DNA of 64,000 bases from Haliscomenobacter sp040403615 (GTDB lineage Bacteria > Bacteroidota > Bacteroidia > Chitinophagales > Saprospiraceae): contig NZ_JBBAKG010000003.1 in NCBI RefSeq assembly GCF_040403615.1, positions 1-64,000 of the forward strand, read 5' to 3'. Both the position numbers and the translations under genes were made by a program. The notes beneath the pieces are model-generated. The model saw nothing but the letters and a program-made list of their open reading frames with translations. It searched no databases and was not told where the DNA came from. This document shows positions 32,224 through 42,300 of this stretch, one piece after another (the first letter of the stretch is position 1; every line of letters starts with the position of its first letter).

Positions 32224-32528
32224 CGGTTCTTGTTGAGATTTTCTTGTTCTACACGCCAGGCATTCATTTGCTCTTGCCAGCGAGCATGTGATAAAGCAAA
32301 CAGTTCTGGAACGTTTATTCGTACAGGAGTTTCGTATAGATCCAGCAACACAACGTCCTTGTCTTGGGCACAGGCCAATAACACACATTGTAATTCGGGA
32401 CCGGCACGCCACATACCTTCAGCATGAGCAAACAATAATTTTGCTTCGTATTTTTCTTTTAGGGTGCGTTTGGCAGCCGCATGATCAAATCTAGCCCGTG
32501 CGTGGGCCACAAGTTTTTCAGTTTCCAT
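32220..32528 (-). CDS. 102-aa helical protein, first gene of the 20-gene unit
   Basis: METEKLVAHARARFDHAAAKRTLKEKYEAKLLFAHAEG, then CVLLACAQDKDVVLLDLYETP and an Asn/Arg end (ENLNKNR). Alanine-rich helical N-terminus followed by a beta segment; no recognised family. It directly follows the structural-module terminator and a TATAAT box, so it is probably the first cistron of the decoration unit. A TTG at 32543 could add five residues. No ribosome site is visible. Confidence 0.65.
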   Translation of the reverse strand: METEKLVAHARARFDHAAAKRTLKEKYEAKLLFAHAEGMWRAGPELQCVLLACAQDKDVVLLDLYETPVRINVPELFALSHARWQEQMNAWRVEQENLNKNR

Positions 32529-32534
32529 AGATTT

Positions 32535-32540
32535 ATTATA
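32535..32540 (-). promoter_or_regulatory. TATAAT -10 box for the 20-gene unit
   Basis: A perfect TATAAT on the minus strand, six bases before the ATG at 32528 and directly behind the terminator stem. No good -35 is seen; TAGACT inside the hairpin is roughly in position. If used, the transcript would begin at or next to the start codon. It would let the decoration genes be read independently of the structural genes. Confidence 0.4.
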
Positions 32541-32569
32541 CAAGAAAAAGAGGTAGAAGTCTACCTCTT
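32541..32569 (-). terminator. Rho-independent terminator of the structural module
   Basis: On the minus strand an AAGAGGTAGA arm pairs with TCTACCTCTT (10-base perfect inverted repeat at 32548-32569, tiny loop) and is followed by a run of T (CTTTTTCTTG, 32541-32550). It lies 19 bases after the stop of the last structural gene (32588) and before the 20-gene unit, so it separates the two transcription units. Confidence 0.8.
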
Positions 32570-32587
32570 GTGCGGGGATTTAGCCGA

Positions 32588-33583
32588 TTATGCTACACTG
32601 GCTGCAATAGAAGGTGTGCCCCAGGTGTTGGTTAATGATGCTGTACTTGGTGGAATATATGTGACCAATGTAGTTGGTGCTGTGGCTACGCCAATTGCGG
32701 TAGCAGGACTGGCCACACCAGTACCCCCGGAAATGTTGGCAGTGGTACCTGCGCCTGATGTGCCGTCATCACTCCAAACAGTGACCAAGGTCAGCACTGT
32801 GGAACTTGTGGCTGTGGCTTGAGTGCGGATAAAATTTGTTGAGTAAGGCGAGACTGCGTCATTGAGTTGGAATATGGTTGCAGGTGAAGTAGTAAGATTG
32901 TACCAGCCTGTTGTGGTAGCCAGTGTGGTTTGAGTGCCGCCTGTGCCGCTGAGTCGAGTGGTTCCAGTATAGGCCTGCGCCGCAATGGTTTGGGTGGCTC
33001 CGTTCACCCGGCCTGTGAGATTTATAGAACCGCACTGTCCGGCCAACTGATTCCAGTCAGGATCAGCGTCAGTACCTGTGCTAGATTTGCCATATTTGAT
33101 GCGCACGATGCCACCTGCGTTCCAGAAATAACGTGCTTGGTCGGCCGACGGGAATGTAATAGTGTGTGTAAATGTAATGGTCCATGCTGTCTGTCCAGAA
33201 CCAGTACCAGTTGTCTTTGACGTCGTGCCCGTGAATACGCCGTATTCTGTTCCTGATGCCGCGGCGTTGCCACGGTTGGTAGTGACACTGGTAATATCTG
33301 TGGTCACGTTGGCCAAGATACTAATTGTGGTACCTGCTGTGGGTGCTGATCTTGATGTAAGAGTTGTACCAGTTTGGGTGCCAGAAGAACTCAAACTGTT
33401 GACCAATGTGGCCCATTGTGTTGCTGTCACAGTTCCACCAGTAGATGCTGTGGCAATGGTGGGCTGTCCCCATCCTGCATCACCTGAGCCTGTGCTCCAC
33501 ACTCGGTTTAGACCTGCTGTGGTATTACCTACAAAGGTATTGTAGTCTGTTGCTTGTATTAATCCGCCGCTTGAATATGTCAT
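32588..33583 (-). CDS. Virion structural protein, Gly/Thr/Ser-rich (331 aa)
   Basis: MTYSSGGLIQATDYNTFVGNTTAGLNRVWSTGSGDAGWGQ, then TVTATQWATLVNSLSSSGTQ. The start GGLIQATDYN-F and GSGDAGWGQ pattern is one I recall from virion structural or fibre proteins of marine T4-like phages. It is almost free of charged residues and beta-rich throughout. AGGAAAAA precedes the ATG. It is the last gene of the structural unit, 12 bases after the fibre gene, and is followed by the terminator. Confidence 0.75.
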   Translation of the reverse strand: MTYSSGGLIQATDYNTFVGNTTAGLNRVWSTGSGDAGWGQPTIATASTGGTVTATQWATLVNSLSSSGTQTGTTLTSRSAPTAGTTISILANVTTDITSVTTNRGNAAASGTEYGVFTGTTSKTTGTGSGQTAWTITFTHTITFPSADQARYFWNAGGIVRIKYGKSSTGTDADPDWNQLAGQCGSINLTGRVNGATQTIAAQAYTGTTRLSGTGGTQTTLATTTGWYNLTTSPATIFQLNDAVSPYSTNFIRTQATATSSTVLTLVTVWSDDGTSGAGTTANISGGTGVASPATAIGVATAPTTLVTYIPPSTASLTNTWGTPSIAASVA

Positions 33584-33595
33584 ATTTTTTCCTAA

Positions 33596-35578
33596 TTAAT
33601 TTTTTATCGTTACAATTGCTTCAATTGTACCTGATTCTGGGGTGGTCTTGTCAACCAGGCTTCGTCCAATTACATTGAATGAAGTGGCTTCTCCTGGCTG
33701 GGCCGCTCTAGCAATACCTGCTCCCGCTGAAACTAATCTGTCACCTTTGCGTACAATGCCAACAACTTTGACCGGGACACGTCCGGTCATTGCAACTGGA
33801 GGATGTGTGTCGTCTTCGCCGGCACCACCGTTCATCAAGTATGCCGCTCTAGTACTTATCACGCCAAACACATTTTCGCTTAATTCTGTTCGAGATCTAG
33901 TGATCTCTGCCACCCCGCCCAGTTCAACCACTGTGCCTGCTTCTAACACTTCATCTGCGGCAAAACGTTCTGCAACGTCAGCGTAAAGTGCTGTGGTTGC
34001 TGTGGCAAATAATCTGTTAAAATATGTAGTTGCACTACCAATATTACCAACTCCATTTGAGTTGTTATTGTTGATGTTGCCACCGCTGATGTTGCCAGTT
34101 GACACAGTCAAACTTGAACCGGTAATAGCACCACCTGTGATGGCACCAGCGGCTGATATCAATCCACCTGTAAGCACATTACCGCCAGTGACGTTGCCAC
34201 TTGCGGAAAGGGTTGTGGCATTGACTCTGTCAGTGAATGTTTGATTAAAATACTGAGCCGTTGATCCAATATTGCCCACAGCATTTGTACCACTGTGTGC
34301 AAGACTGACTGCACTGAGACCAGCAGTATATAATGTACCGGAATCAATCACAATCACATTGCCAGTTCCACCAACGCCAATGGTTACGTTGCCATCCAGT
34401 GTACCAATTTTTACGTTTGATGTGCCGTTTTGAATTTGTGATACACTGACTGCGGCATTGATACCGGTCATGTAAAATGCGTTGCCCAAAACAAAACTGT
34501 TGCTAGTGATGTTACCAGCAGCCGAAATCAATCCGCCAGTTAGTATATTACCACCAGTTACGTTACCGGTTGTGCTGACATTACTACCTGCAGGGCTAAT
34601 AACATTACCAATAAAGTTTGCACCACTCACGTTGCCAGTTGCTGATACTACACCAGCGGTTAAAATATTACCACCTGTGATGTTGGCTGCTGAAGTGATG
34701 GTGGATGTGGCCGAAATCAATCCGCTTGTTAAGATGTTGCCGCCAGTGATATTGCCAGTTGTACTAACTGCGCCGCCTGCTGGTGGAATCACGTTACCAA
34801 TAAAGTTAGCGCCTGTTACGTTACCAGTTGCTGATACCACGCCAGCGGTCAAAATGTTTCCACCAGTGATATTACCAGTCACGTTACCATATCCGGCAAT
34901 GTTAGCACCACTTCCAGTGAATGTACCTGTTACTGTGCCGCCGGCACTGATAGTTACATTGCCAGCGCCAATCAAGTTACCACTCATGTTGGTGCCCGAC
35001 GAGTTGGTCATGGTCACGCCCTTAAACACTGTGGGGAACAAGGTACTCACAGGGGCTGCCGCAGTAAAAGTAGCGCCATCATTATAAATTGCCACTCGCA
35101 CATTGTTGACATATATCGTGGTCACATAGTGTGGAGTTGCTGTGTTATCATTGATTGTTTCAGGAATAGCACCTGCTGTACCAGCAACGCTTGAATAGGC
35201 TGGGCCAACTACTAAAAATGCAGATCCAGTCCAGACTTTGAGTTGTTGGTTGGTAGTATCATACCAAAGATCGCCAGTTACATTTGAGGCCGGCGCTGTG
35301 CCGCTGGCAGTAGCGGCTGAAATTGTTTTAAACGTTGTACCGTTGTAAACTTTGAGTAAACTATTGGTTTTATCCCACCAAAGTTGCCCAGTAAGTGGGC
35401 TTGTTGGTGCTGTGGGATTTGAAAAGTTTTCCAACATTTGGATAATGTTTTCATCCAAAAATTCACCGTAGCCAGCATAATTTTTACCCACCAAAGTCAC
35501 ACTACTGGAGGTATTGATGGTTCCATCTGCTACAGTAGCAAAAATTGTTCCGTCAGTAAGATTAATTGTATATGCCAT
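33596..35578 (-). CDS. Tail fibre-like protein with repeats and C-terminal head domain
   Basis: 660 residues. N-terminal part with repeated LWWDKTNSLLKVYNG / LWYDTTNQQLKVWTG units (about residues 65-125), then a long repeat region (about 200-500) built from TGNVTGGNILTAGVVSATG and GANFIGNV units suggestive of a trimeric beta fibre. The C-terminus, YADVAERFAADEVLEAGTVV to GVISTRAAYLMNGG and TGRVPVKVVGIVRKGDRLVS, is a compact domain typical of phage fibre tips. Its role would be host recognition at the tail. A TATAAATA late motif lies 17 bases upstream of the ATG. Confidence 0.85.
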   Translation of the reverse strand: MAYTINLTDGTIFATVADGTINTSSSVTLVGKNYAGYGEFLDENIIQMLENFSNPTAPTSPLTGQLWWDKTNSLLKVYNGTTFKTISAATASGTAPASNVTGDLWYDTTNQQLKVWTGSAFLVVGPAYSSVAGTAGAIPETINDNTATPHYVTTIYVNNVRVAIYNDGATFTAAAPVSTLFPTVFKGVTMTNSSGTNMSGNLIGAGNVTISAGGTVTGTFTGSGANIAGYGNVTGNITGGNILTAGVVSATGNVTGANFIGNVIPPAGGAVSTTGNITGGNILTSGLISATSTITSAANITGGNILTAGVVSATGNVSGANFIGNVISPAGSNVSTTGNVTGGNILTGGLISAAGNITSNSFVLGNAFYMTGINAAVSVSQIQNGTSNVKIGTLDGNVTIGVGGTGNVIVIDSGTLYTAGLSAVSLAHSGTNAVGNIGSTAQYFNQTFTDRVNATTLSASGNVTGGNVLTGGLISAAGAITGGAITGSSLTVSTGNISGGNINNNNSNGVGNIGSATTYFNRLFATATTALYADVAERFAADEVLEAGTVVELGGVAEITRSRTELSENVFGVISTRAAYLMNGGAGEDDTHPPVAMTGRVPVKVVGIVRKGDRLVSAGAGIARAAQPGEATSFNVIGRSLVDKTTPESGTIEAIVTIKN

Positions 35579-35595
35579 TTCGGTTACCTTTTTTA

Positions 35596-35603
35596 TATTT
35601 ATA
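35596..35603 (-). promoter_or_regulatory. T4-type late promoter TATAAATA before the fibre gene
   Basis: Exact T4 late consensus on the minus strand, 17 bases before the fibre ATG, with AAAAAAGGTAACC as leader and possible ribosome site. It overlaps the stop region of the preceding gene. Confidence 0.7.
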
Positions 35604-36204
35604 CAGCGTTGATGTTGCTCAATGTCTGTATTCGAAGCGTGTAATCAATCTGAATTTGTCGATTCAAGCTTTTTTGTACTGGGTGGAAAATCACGTGAGT
35701 AATCAGGCGCAGATTGTCAGTAGCGCCGTTCCAAGTTTTAAGCCCTAGTTCATCAAACACATACTCACCATTGTAGTTGGTTGAGTTATCAAATGCTTGC
35801 TGTTGCGGGGGCTCACCGTAGTCCAACAAACAGGTCACTAGAATATCAGTGTAAAGATTTCCTACTGTGTGTAGCACGGTCATTTTGTTGTTTTCGGGGT
35901 CTGTATCAGCGGCTGAATTATCATCAACCACCTTTTGATATGTTTGGTTATACAAGTCAGCATTCTGTCCTGTGGTATTTGGGGGCAAATATGTAATAAC
36001 ACCTGTGGGGTCTACTGAACTGCCGCCGTTGCCAAAGGCCATTTGATAGATATAGCCCAGGTTGCGATCTGCTAGGCTCTGTGCCATTGCTACTGAAATG
36101 TTTTCGTAGTGAATAGCGTTGTGATCATTGTAGAATATTTCGCCGCTTGTGGGGTCATAGATCTTCACATGCCCAGTAATTTTTGCTAGTCCAGGCTCAA
36201 TCAT
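35599..36204 (-). CDS. Virion structural/tail protein (201 aa)
   Basis: MIEPGLAKITGHVKIYDPTSGEIFYNDHNAIHYENIS, then IYQMAFGNGG and KWN-like beta segments. The KIYDPTSGEIFYN-HNAIHYENISVAMA start is familiar from structural proteins of marine T4-like phages lying between the giant tail protein and the fibre. The preceding 49-aa protein shares a short VQGYFRVFDPTTQKTY motif with its HVKIYDPTSGE start. ATGA overlap with that gene. No enzymatic motif. Confidence 0.75.
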   Translation of the reverse strand: MIEPGLAKITGHVKIYDPTSGEIFYNDHNAIHYENISVAMAQSLADRNLGYIYQMAFGNGGSSVDPTGVITYLPPNTTGQNADLYNQTYQKVVDDNSAADTDPENNKMTVLHTVGNLYTDILVTCLLDYGEPPQQQAFDNSTNYNGEYVFDELGLKTWNGATDNLRLITHVIFHPVQKSLNRQIQIDYTLRIQTLSNINAV

Positions 36205-36350
36205 GCTCGGCCCTCCACATAAGTCTTTTGCGTTGTTGGATCAAACACTCTGAAGTATCCTTGCACGTTGACTGTGCCGGTTTCGTTGGGTTTGCCGGGC
36301 TTTTGCTCTTTTATAGACTCAACTTTTTGATTTTGTTGTGTATTTGACAT
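36201..36350 (-). CDS. 49-aa structural-module microprotein
   Basis: MSNTQQNQKVESIKEQKPGK, then NVQGYFRVFDPTTQKTYVEGRA. The motif VQG-FRVFDP-T---YVEGRA recurs at the beginning of the next gene (KITGHVKIYDPTSGEIFYN), suggesting a shared small beta unit. Overlap ATGA with that gene supports it. A GATAAATA motif is seven bases ahead of the ATG, and no ribosome site is visible. Confidence 0.7.
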   Translation of the reverse strand: MSNTQQNQKVESIKEQKPGKPNETGTVNVQGYFRVFDPTTQKTYVEGRA

Positions 36351-36357
36351 GGTCTTT

Positions 36358-36365
36358 TATTTATC
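36358..36365 (-). promoter_or_regulatory. Late promoter-like GATAAATA before the 49-aa gene
   Basis: Matches the T4/cyanophage late form NATAAATA and sits in the 19-base spacer after the giant gene. It is only seven bases from the ATG, so a transcript from it would be nearly leaderless; the function is less certain than for the fibre gene. Confidence 0.45.
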
Positions 36366-36369
36366 TTGT

Positions 36370-39300
36370 TTATAACCCACGCAAGAACCTTGCGGCTTGC
36401 GTTTCTGTATCTTGTAGCGCAATTCCATCGCTGGCTGTGCCATCACCTGGTGCATACCAAGTTACGGCTTGGCGCACTAGAATTGTTACTTCTACGCCTG
36501 CCGCAGGAGCGGTCAACGGTGGGAATACAGAATCATCCACCCTAAATTCAACAGCCAGTGGATTATAGTCTGTTACAAAATAACGGTATTGACTGGTTGC
36601 TGTATTATCGCTGTAAGCGTATTGGCGTTTCCCGCCTACATAGACTTCAACTGCGGCAGTTTCAACTGCAGAATCTTCAAAATTATTAAATTCTATGCTG
36701 GGTGCATAGAATATCGTGGTACTGTCATCCCCTGTGCTGGTATCACTCACAATGTAGTCCTGCAACTGTTCAGGCAACAAATTGCCTCGGCCCGTGTCAT
36801 ATACATTGGCTCCGGTGTTGTGATCTGACGCGGCAGTGCCTGCTGTGCCACGCATGAGTCCTGTAATGGCGTTTGCCACAACGTCTCTAGCGCGATACAT
36901 AATGCGCTCTCCGTCAATTGTGACAACGCCAAAAATTCCCATTTCTAAATCAGGCTCACTCAATTGACCAGCATTTGCAACATAAGCAATGTTGGCAGTG
37001 CTTGATAAGTCTTGTGCTAATGTTGTGGTAGTTGCTTCCGTGATTCTATAAGTTGCTTGCACACCGCGCATGTCTTGGAATATACGGAATGCCATGGCAT
37101 CTGGCACCACACTATTGGTATATGCTTCAATTACTAAAACTTGTGTTGACCCAATCACCCCAGTGGCCAGTATCAAATAATCACCTTCCACAGTATAATT
37201 AATACCTTCGAACAGTCTATTACCATCTAGTGTTACCCACAACCTACTGGCATTGTTCAGGTTTCTTTCTAGATAGAAATTGTTTACAGATACGGTGGTT
37301 CCTAAAGAAAAATCATATGATCCTGAGGTATTATTAAAAGCATCAGTTGCAGAACTTCTAACAAAGGTAGTTCCAGTGGCAGTTCCTGTGCCAGAACCAA
37401 TGCCAGTTGTAACAAAAGATACACCCACAGTGCTTGATGCGGCTCCAATTGATACCCAGTTAGTTGTTCCAACAGTTAAAATAGTATAGGTGTTACCTAT
37501 TATAAATTGCCCAGCGGGGTAAGTTCCTGACCCAGCACCATCAATAAACAATGGATCATAAAGTGTAGTGTCGTAGCCTTCAGTAAGAGTTAGGCCTTCT
37601 GACTCAGGGCCCTGGAATACTAGGGTCAACGGCCATTGTTGCGCAGTATCATTCCAGGTGGTCACGGCAAACACATCATTCAAGTTTACTGTGGCACTGA
37701 TCTGCACCTGATTTCCAACAATCGCATAATCTGCCAGCGTGTCAACTGCAATCAAAATTCTTGCACCACTAGGCGGTGGAGTAAAGAACACAACCTGACG
37801 ACCCGGTGTGTTACTACCAGTCCAAGCAGTCACAGCGTAGTTGCCCTGAGTGGATCCAACGTTTTGAACTTGTAAAATATTGTCTACCCAAACAGTCACA
37901 TCACTAATGGCATTGATCGCCGATTGACTATAGTTGCCACGTTGCGGTAACCCAAAACTCACGCTAGAATCATCACCAATCCATTCAATACCTTCTGGTG
38001 GTCTCAATCTCAATCCGTTTTTAGTAACCACAGCGTTGGCTGGATTTGAACCTTGCACACTATTGGTCAACACTATAATCTTGTTTGAAACCAAGTTGGC
38101 ATCGGCCACTTGATATTGCACCTGTGGTGTGCTCCATGAGTATACAGTAGATGCTTGGCCTGTTCCTGATCCCGCACCTGTGGCAACAAAACTCACGCCC
38201 AGGGTGTTTGACGCGGCGCCAATAGTAGTCCAGTTGGTTGTTCCAACCGTGGTAATTGTATAGGACTTGCCTATTACAAAATATCCTGCATCCACGGTGT
38301 TGGTTCCAAATATCACCATGGCAATGCCATCTGTAGCACCGTAATCTGTACCAAAGTCCACTGTACTTTGTAGGGTAGGAACAAATTCAAACCAATACAG
38401 TAGGTTGTCAATACCCACACCCACCGGCACATCTTGCAGTGCGCGATAGTAACTGCCACTGTTATTCACTACGTCAAGTTTGCTATAACTATCTAGTGTA
38501 TCCCAATCAACACTGTCAACATACGGTTGCCAGGTTACACTGTCAACATTTTCGCCATTTACAAATACCGCAATGCTGACAATTTCTGCTGTGTTAACCG
38601 GGACCACCACTGTCTCACCAATGTCGCCGCCGATATAATTGGCACGATATAACTGGCTGCCGCCCCCCAATTCAAACATGTTGATCTGGAACTGATTGCC
38701 CACTGACATGGTCAGTAAAGAAACAGTTTGGTCCACGTAGTCAACAGTATAATCAATATCAAGTGAGAGATCTAACCCAGTAGTGAGATTGCTAATCAAT
38801 ACCTGAACTGGATGTTCTACGATTCCAGCCCAACTATATGCAGTTTCAACAGCAGGGTCGTATGTGTAACGAATTGTGCTCCATTGGAATCCGTGGCCAT
38901 CTCTGTTCCAGTCTGCACCCGGACGAGTGTAAACGCGGAAATCAAGAGTGTCAAATTCTGCACCATTGATTAATTCTTCTGGAGAATGGCCTTCATACAA
39001 GCCAATGAATGCTCCACCATCAACGTTAATGTCTGTAGGCAGTTCTCCCAGTGTGGTGTCTGTGAACTCGCTGGTGTATTCAGCATCAATGCTCAATGGA
39101 TCGCGCAAGAAATAATCGCCGTAGACTTGCACACCTGGGTAATCAACTCCGTCAATCAACAGTGGCAACTCAAGCCCTGGCTGATTAACTCCAGGAACAT
39201 AGTATCCCATGGTACGATCTACGCCAGTTAGTGTTCTTGCAGGAACCACAGTCCAGTCTTCAAGATTAAAGTCTGGTCCCACCACTGCGGTAGAATCTGC

Positions 39301-42300
39301 AGGAGTGGCCGACCATACTCGGTCATCGTAACGTACTAGCATGCCTGACAGGTAAGTGCCATTTGGACTCCAGGTCAAAACATCACTAAAATATTGGAAA
39401 CGATCGTATTTGATCACTGTGCGAAAACTACGTGCTAAACCAGTATATCTTCCGTTTGTAAAGCCTGCTTCTGCTATGCGATTCATCACAGCATACGCAC
39501 GAGCCGCAACACCATTGCCACCATCAAATGTAATTGTTGGCGTTTGGCTATAGCCCGAGCCTGAATTAGTAACATTTACAGCAACTACTTGTCCCAGGCT
39601 GTTGATCACTGCTGTGGCTTCTGCAGGATCAATTGCATCTCCTGTGATAATAACTACCGGTGGTTCAGTATAACTTGATCCTCCATCGATAATTTCTATT
39701 CTTACTAGTTTTATCAAATAATTACTGTACCACTGGTTATAAGGCCATGTTGACCATAGCGCACTGGTTGCTGGCAAGTCACTTTGTGTATTGGTTGGCG
39801 AATTAAACGCATCGCCATGGTTGTATGGCAACAAAATTGGGCTTGTAAATTTAGGTATTTCTAACGTGGTGTTATAATAGGCCGGCAAATCAAAGTCAGT
39901 TAAGTCGCCGAAAAATTCATCTGACCCAGAGTATTTCAAATTGAATTCACGAATGCTAACATGATAGGGCTTGACTTCTTGAATATAGTCACTTACAAAT
40001 TCTTGATTGTCAATTATGTAGTTTTGGTATGGAATCAACTGACGAATTCTATGGTCCACATCGATCAGACTGGTCTTTACCAACCATTCAGGTGCAGAGA
40101 ATTCACTCAACACAAAGTTAAACATCAACACCAAGGCCTTGTTGCGTTGTATGGCAAGATCATCAATCAATAATTCTTCGTTGATGGCTTGAATAATTTT
40201 TCTTGTTTCAATCACTGGCTCTTGATCAAAGTATTGTGCATCAAATACCTCAACGTCAAATCCAAAGCGGCCTAGTGCATAATCCCAAAGTTCTGCATAA
40301 AATTCAATGGTGCCATCTTGCAGTGCAACTCGTTCAAACCCAAGGTCAGTTAGCAAATAAATTTCAAACTTGCCTTGTGCATTGGCAGTGACTTTGACAC
40401 TACTACCAACCGGCACTGTAAGAGTAGTCAGTGCTGAATATGTAGAAACTTCAGCCACGACCTTGGTGCTGGAATTGTATCCTGGGCGGTACCAGGTGAT
40501 GTAACTCCAATAGTCAGGTGTATTATATCCTTGGACCTTGGATAATTTTAACACTCTTGTGTTGGCTTGAGTGTCACTTTCCTCAACTGTGTAGATTGTC
40601 CACAGTCCACGATTGAGACTGTCAGTGGTCACAAGATATTTGTACCCCAGTGGAATTGATCCACTGGTATTAGACCAAAACGGAGTTTGGAATCCTAGTA
40701 TTTCTAAATTGGCTACTTGTAAATTCCAGTTGGTTACAGAGACGCTGTCTATGATTTCAGTTTGTGGAGGAATAGGTGCGCTGGTATTGAGTAGCGCAAA
40801 CGATCTACTTTCACTAATAGGATATTGTGCCAGCACTGTGTTTGCACGTTTTAAATAATTTTTAAGAGCCGCAAAACGATCCACAAACATGGATTGACGT
40901 GGACGGAATTGCACCCCATAACGTTCCGCTGGGCTTAGATTAGGATCAGGAACTTTGTTGCCAAATGTGTCCACACCGCAGAAACTGTCTTGAAGTTTGC
41001 GGTACAAACTGTCGCTCAAGAATCCATCAGCACGATCTTGTGGGATCAATTCATATTCAACGTGTACATTATCCGTGGTATATTCACGATCATACTCAAT
41101 GTTAATAATAGTATCGCTGGCTTCAATATAGTCAGCACTGTTGTACAGAGCCACAGTGCTGGCATTGATTGGTGCCAGGTAAGCAATGCCACTGGCCTTG
41201 GGATCGGCAATATATGATGCAACTGTGCTGGCTGGTAATGTTTTGCCCAGTTGTGTCGCAGTCACGGTGATACCTCTCACCCAGAAGTAGTAATAGGTGG
41301 CAAAGGTTCCGTCTTGTGACAGATTGGTATTCACAGTGTAAGATGCCGTGGTTAACGGAGTTCCTTCACCAGCGTAGGCAGAAGGAGGCGTTGTGCTTTG
41401 TATCCACTGATACACATCGACTTCGCTGCCTGGAAACAATTGCGCCCAACGCCGAGAAGCATAAACAACACTGTCTTGATTGGGATCAATAAATCTCACT
41501 GTTCCGATGTCCCACCAAATTTCTCCCACATGATCTGCAAACCAGGTGGTGCCTTTGATGTTTGCAGGGCCTGTGTTGTAAGCGGCAGGATCAACTGCAC
41601 CAATGTAATCGATATTGGCCCGCGCCGCACCCAATATCTTACCTTGCAGTGGGTTAATGAAGTCCAAGAACTGTGTTCTGGCGCTGGTGATTCTATCGTA
41701 AAAGAACACACTATTCAACAGTCGAATATCAACTGTGGGCTGTTCAATCTCTGCCACACTCCATGCTGCCGAACCGGTTGGGTTTTCAAACACAAACACC
41801 GCACCAAAATTGGCTGTGCTATCTTCACTGTCATTCTTGGGTGCGCCTGCCATGAGCACACCTGACGTGTAATTTACTGCCGTGCCAAATGTGTCATACG
41901 ATTGTACTTGGCTGTTGTTGATTTGTTGCCCAAATACAAATTTACCTGGGTTGGTAACAGTCAACGAACTGCTTGGCAAATAATCAAAAGTATAGATTGC
42001 ACCACTTTGTACAATCACAGAGAAGAATATGGTACTGCCAGCATCAAAATAAGTTGTGCCATCATCAAATACAGTTTCGAGATACAGTGTGCCTCGTGGT
42101 GCGCCAACAACCAAATTGATAGCATTGTCGTTGACACTGATGGCGCTGCCAAACGCCGCATATTCCACAGGATAAGGACTGGTAATCAACTGTGTCCAAG
42201 CAAATGTTGTAAATGCAATAGTATCAAATGCAGTGCCCACGCTACCGGGTGCTATCTGCAATTTGTCATATTCAGGCGCCGCCGCTAGGTTCTTGGTTGA

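Noticed and set aside
14317..32528. A RiPP (modified peptide) pathway with a precursor peptide gene
   Set aside because: No small frame with leader/core features, maturation protease or exporter was found next to the radical-SAM genes; the 33-aa microprotein is basic and lacks Cys/Ser/Thr-rich core residues.
34100..34930. Recurring short motifs around 34.1-34.9 kb that look like interspersed DNA repeats
   Set aside because: They encode the TGNVTGGNIL-type units of the tail fibre protein, a usual beta-repeat fibre architecture.
33642..35087. Long plus-strand open frames rich in Pro/Val/Leu opposite the fibre gene, and a similar one at 56191-56730
   Set aside because: They are antisense shadows of Gly/Thr/Ala-rich structural genes; low-complexity composition and no ribosome sites.
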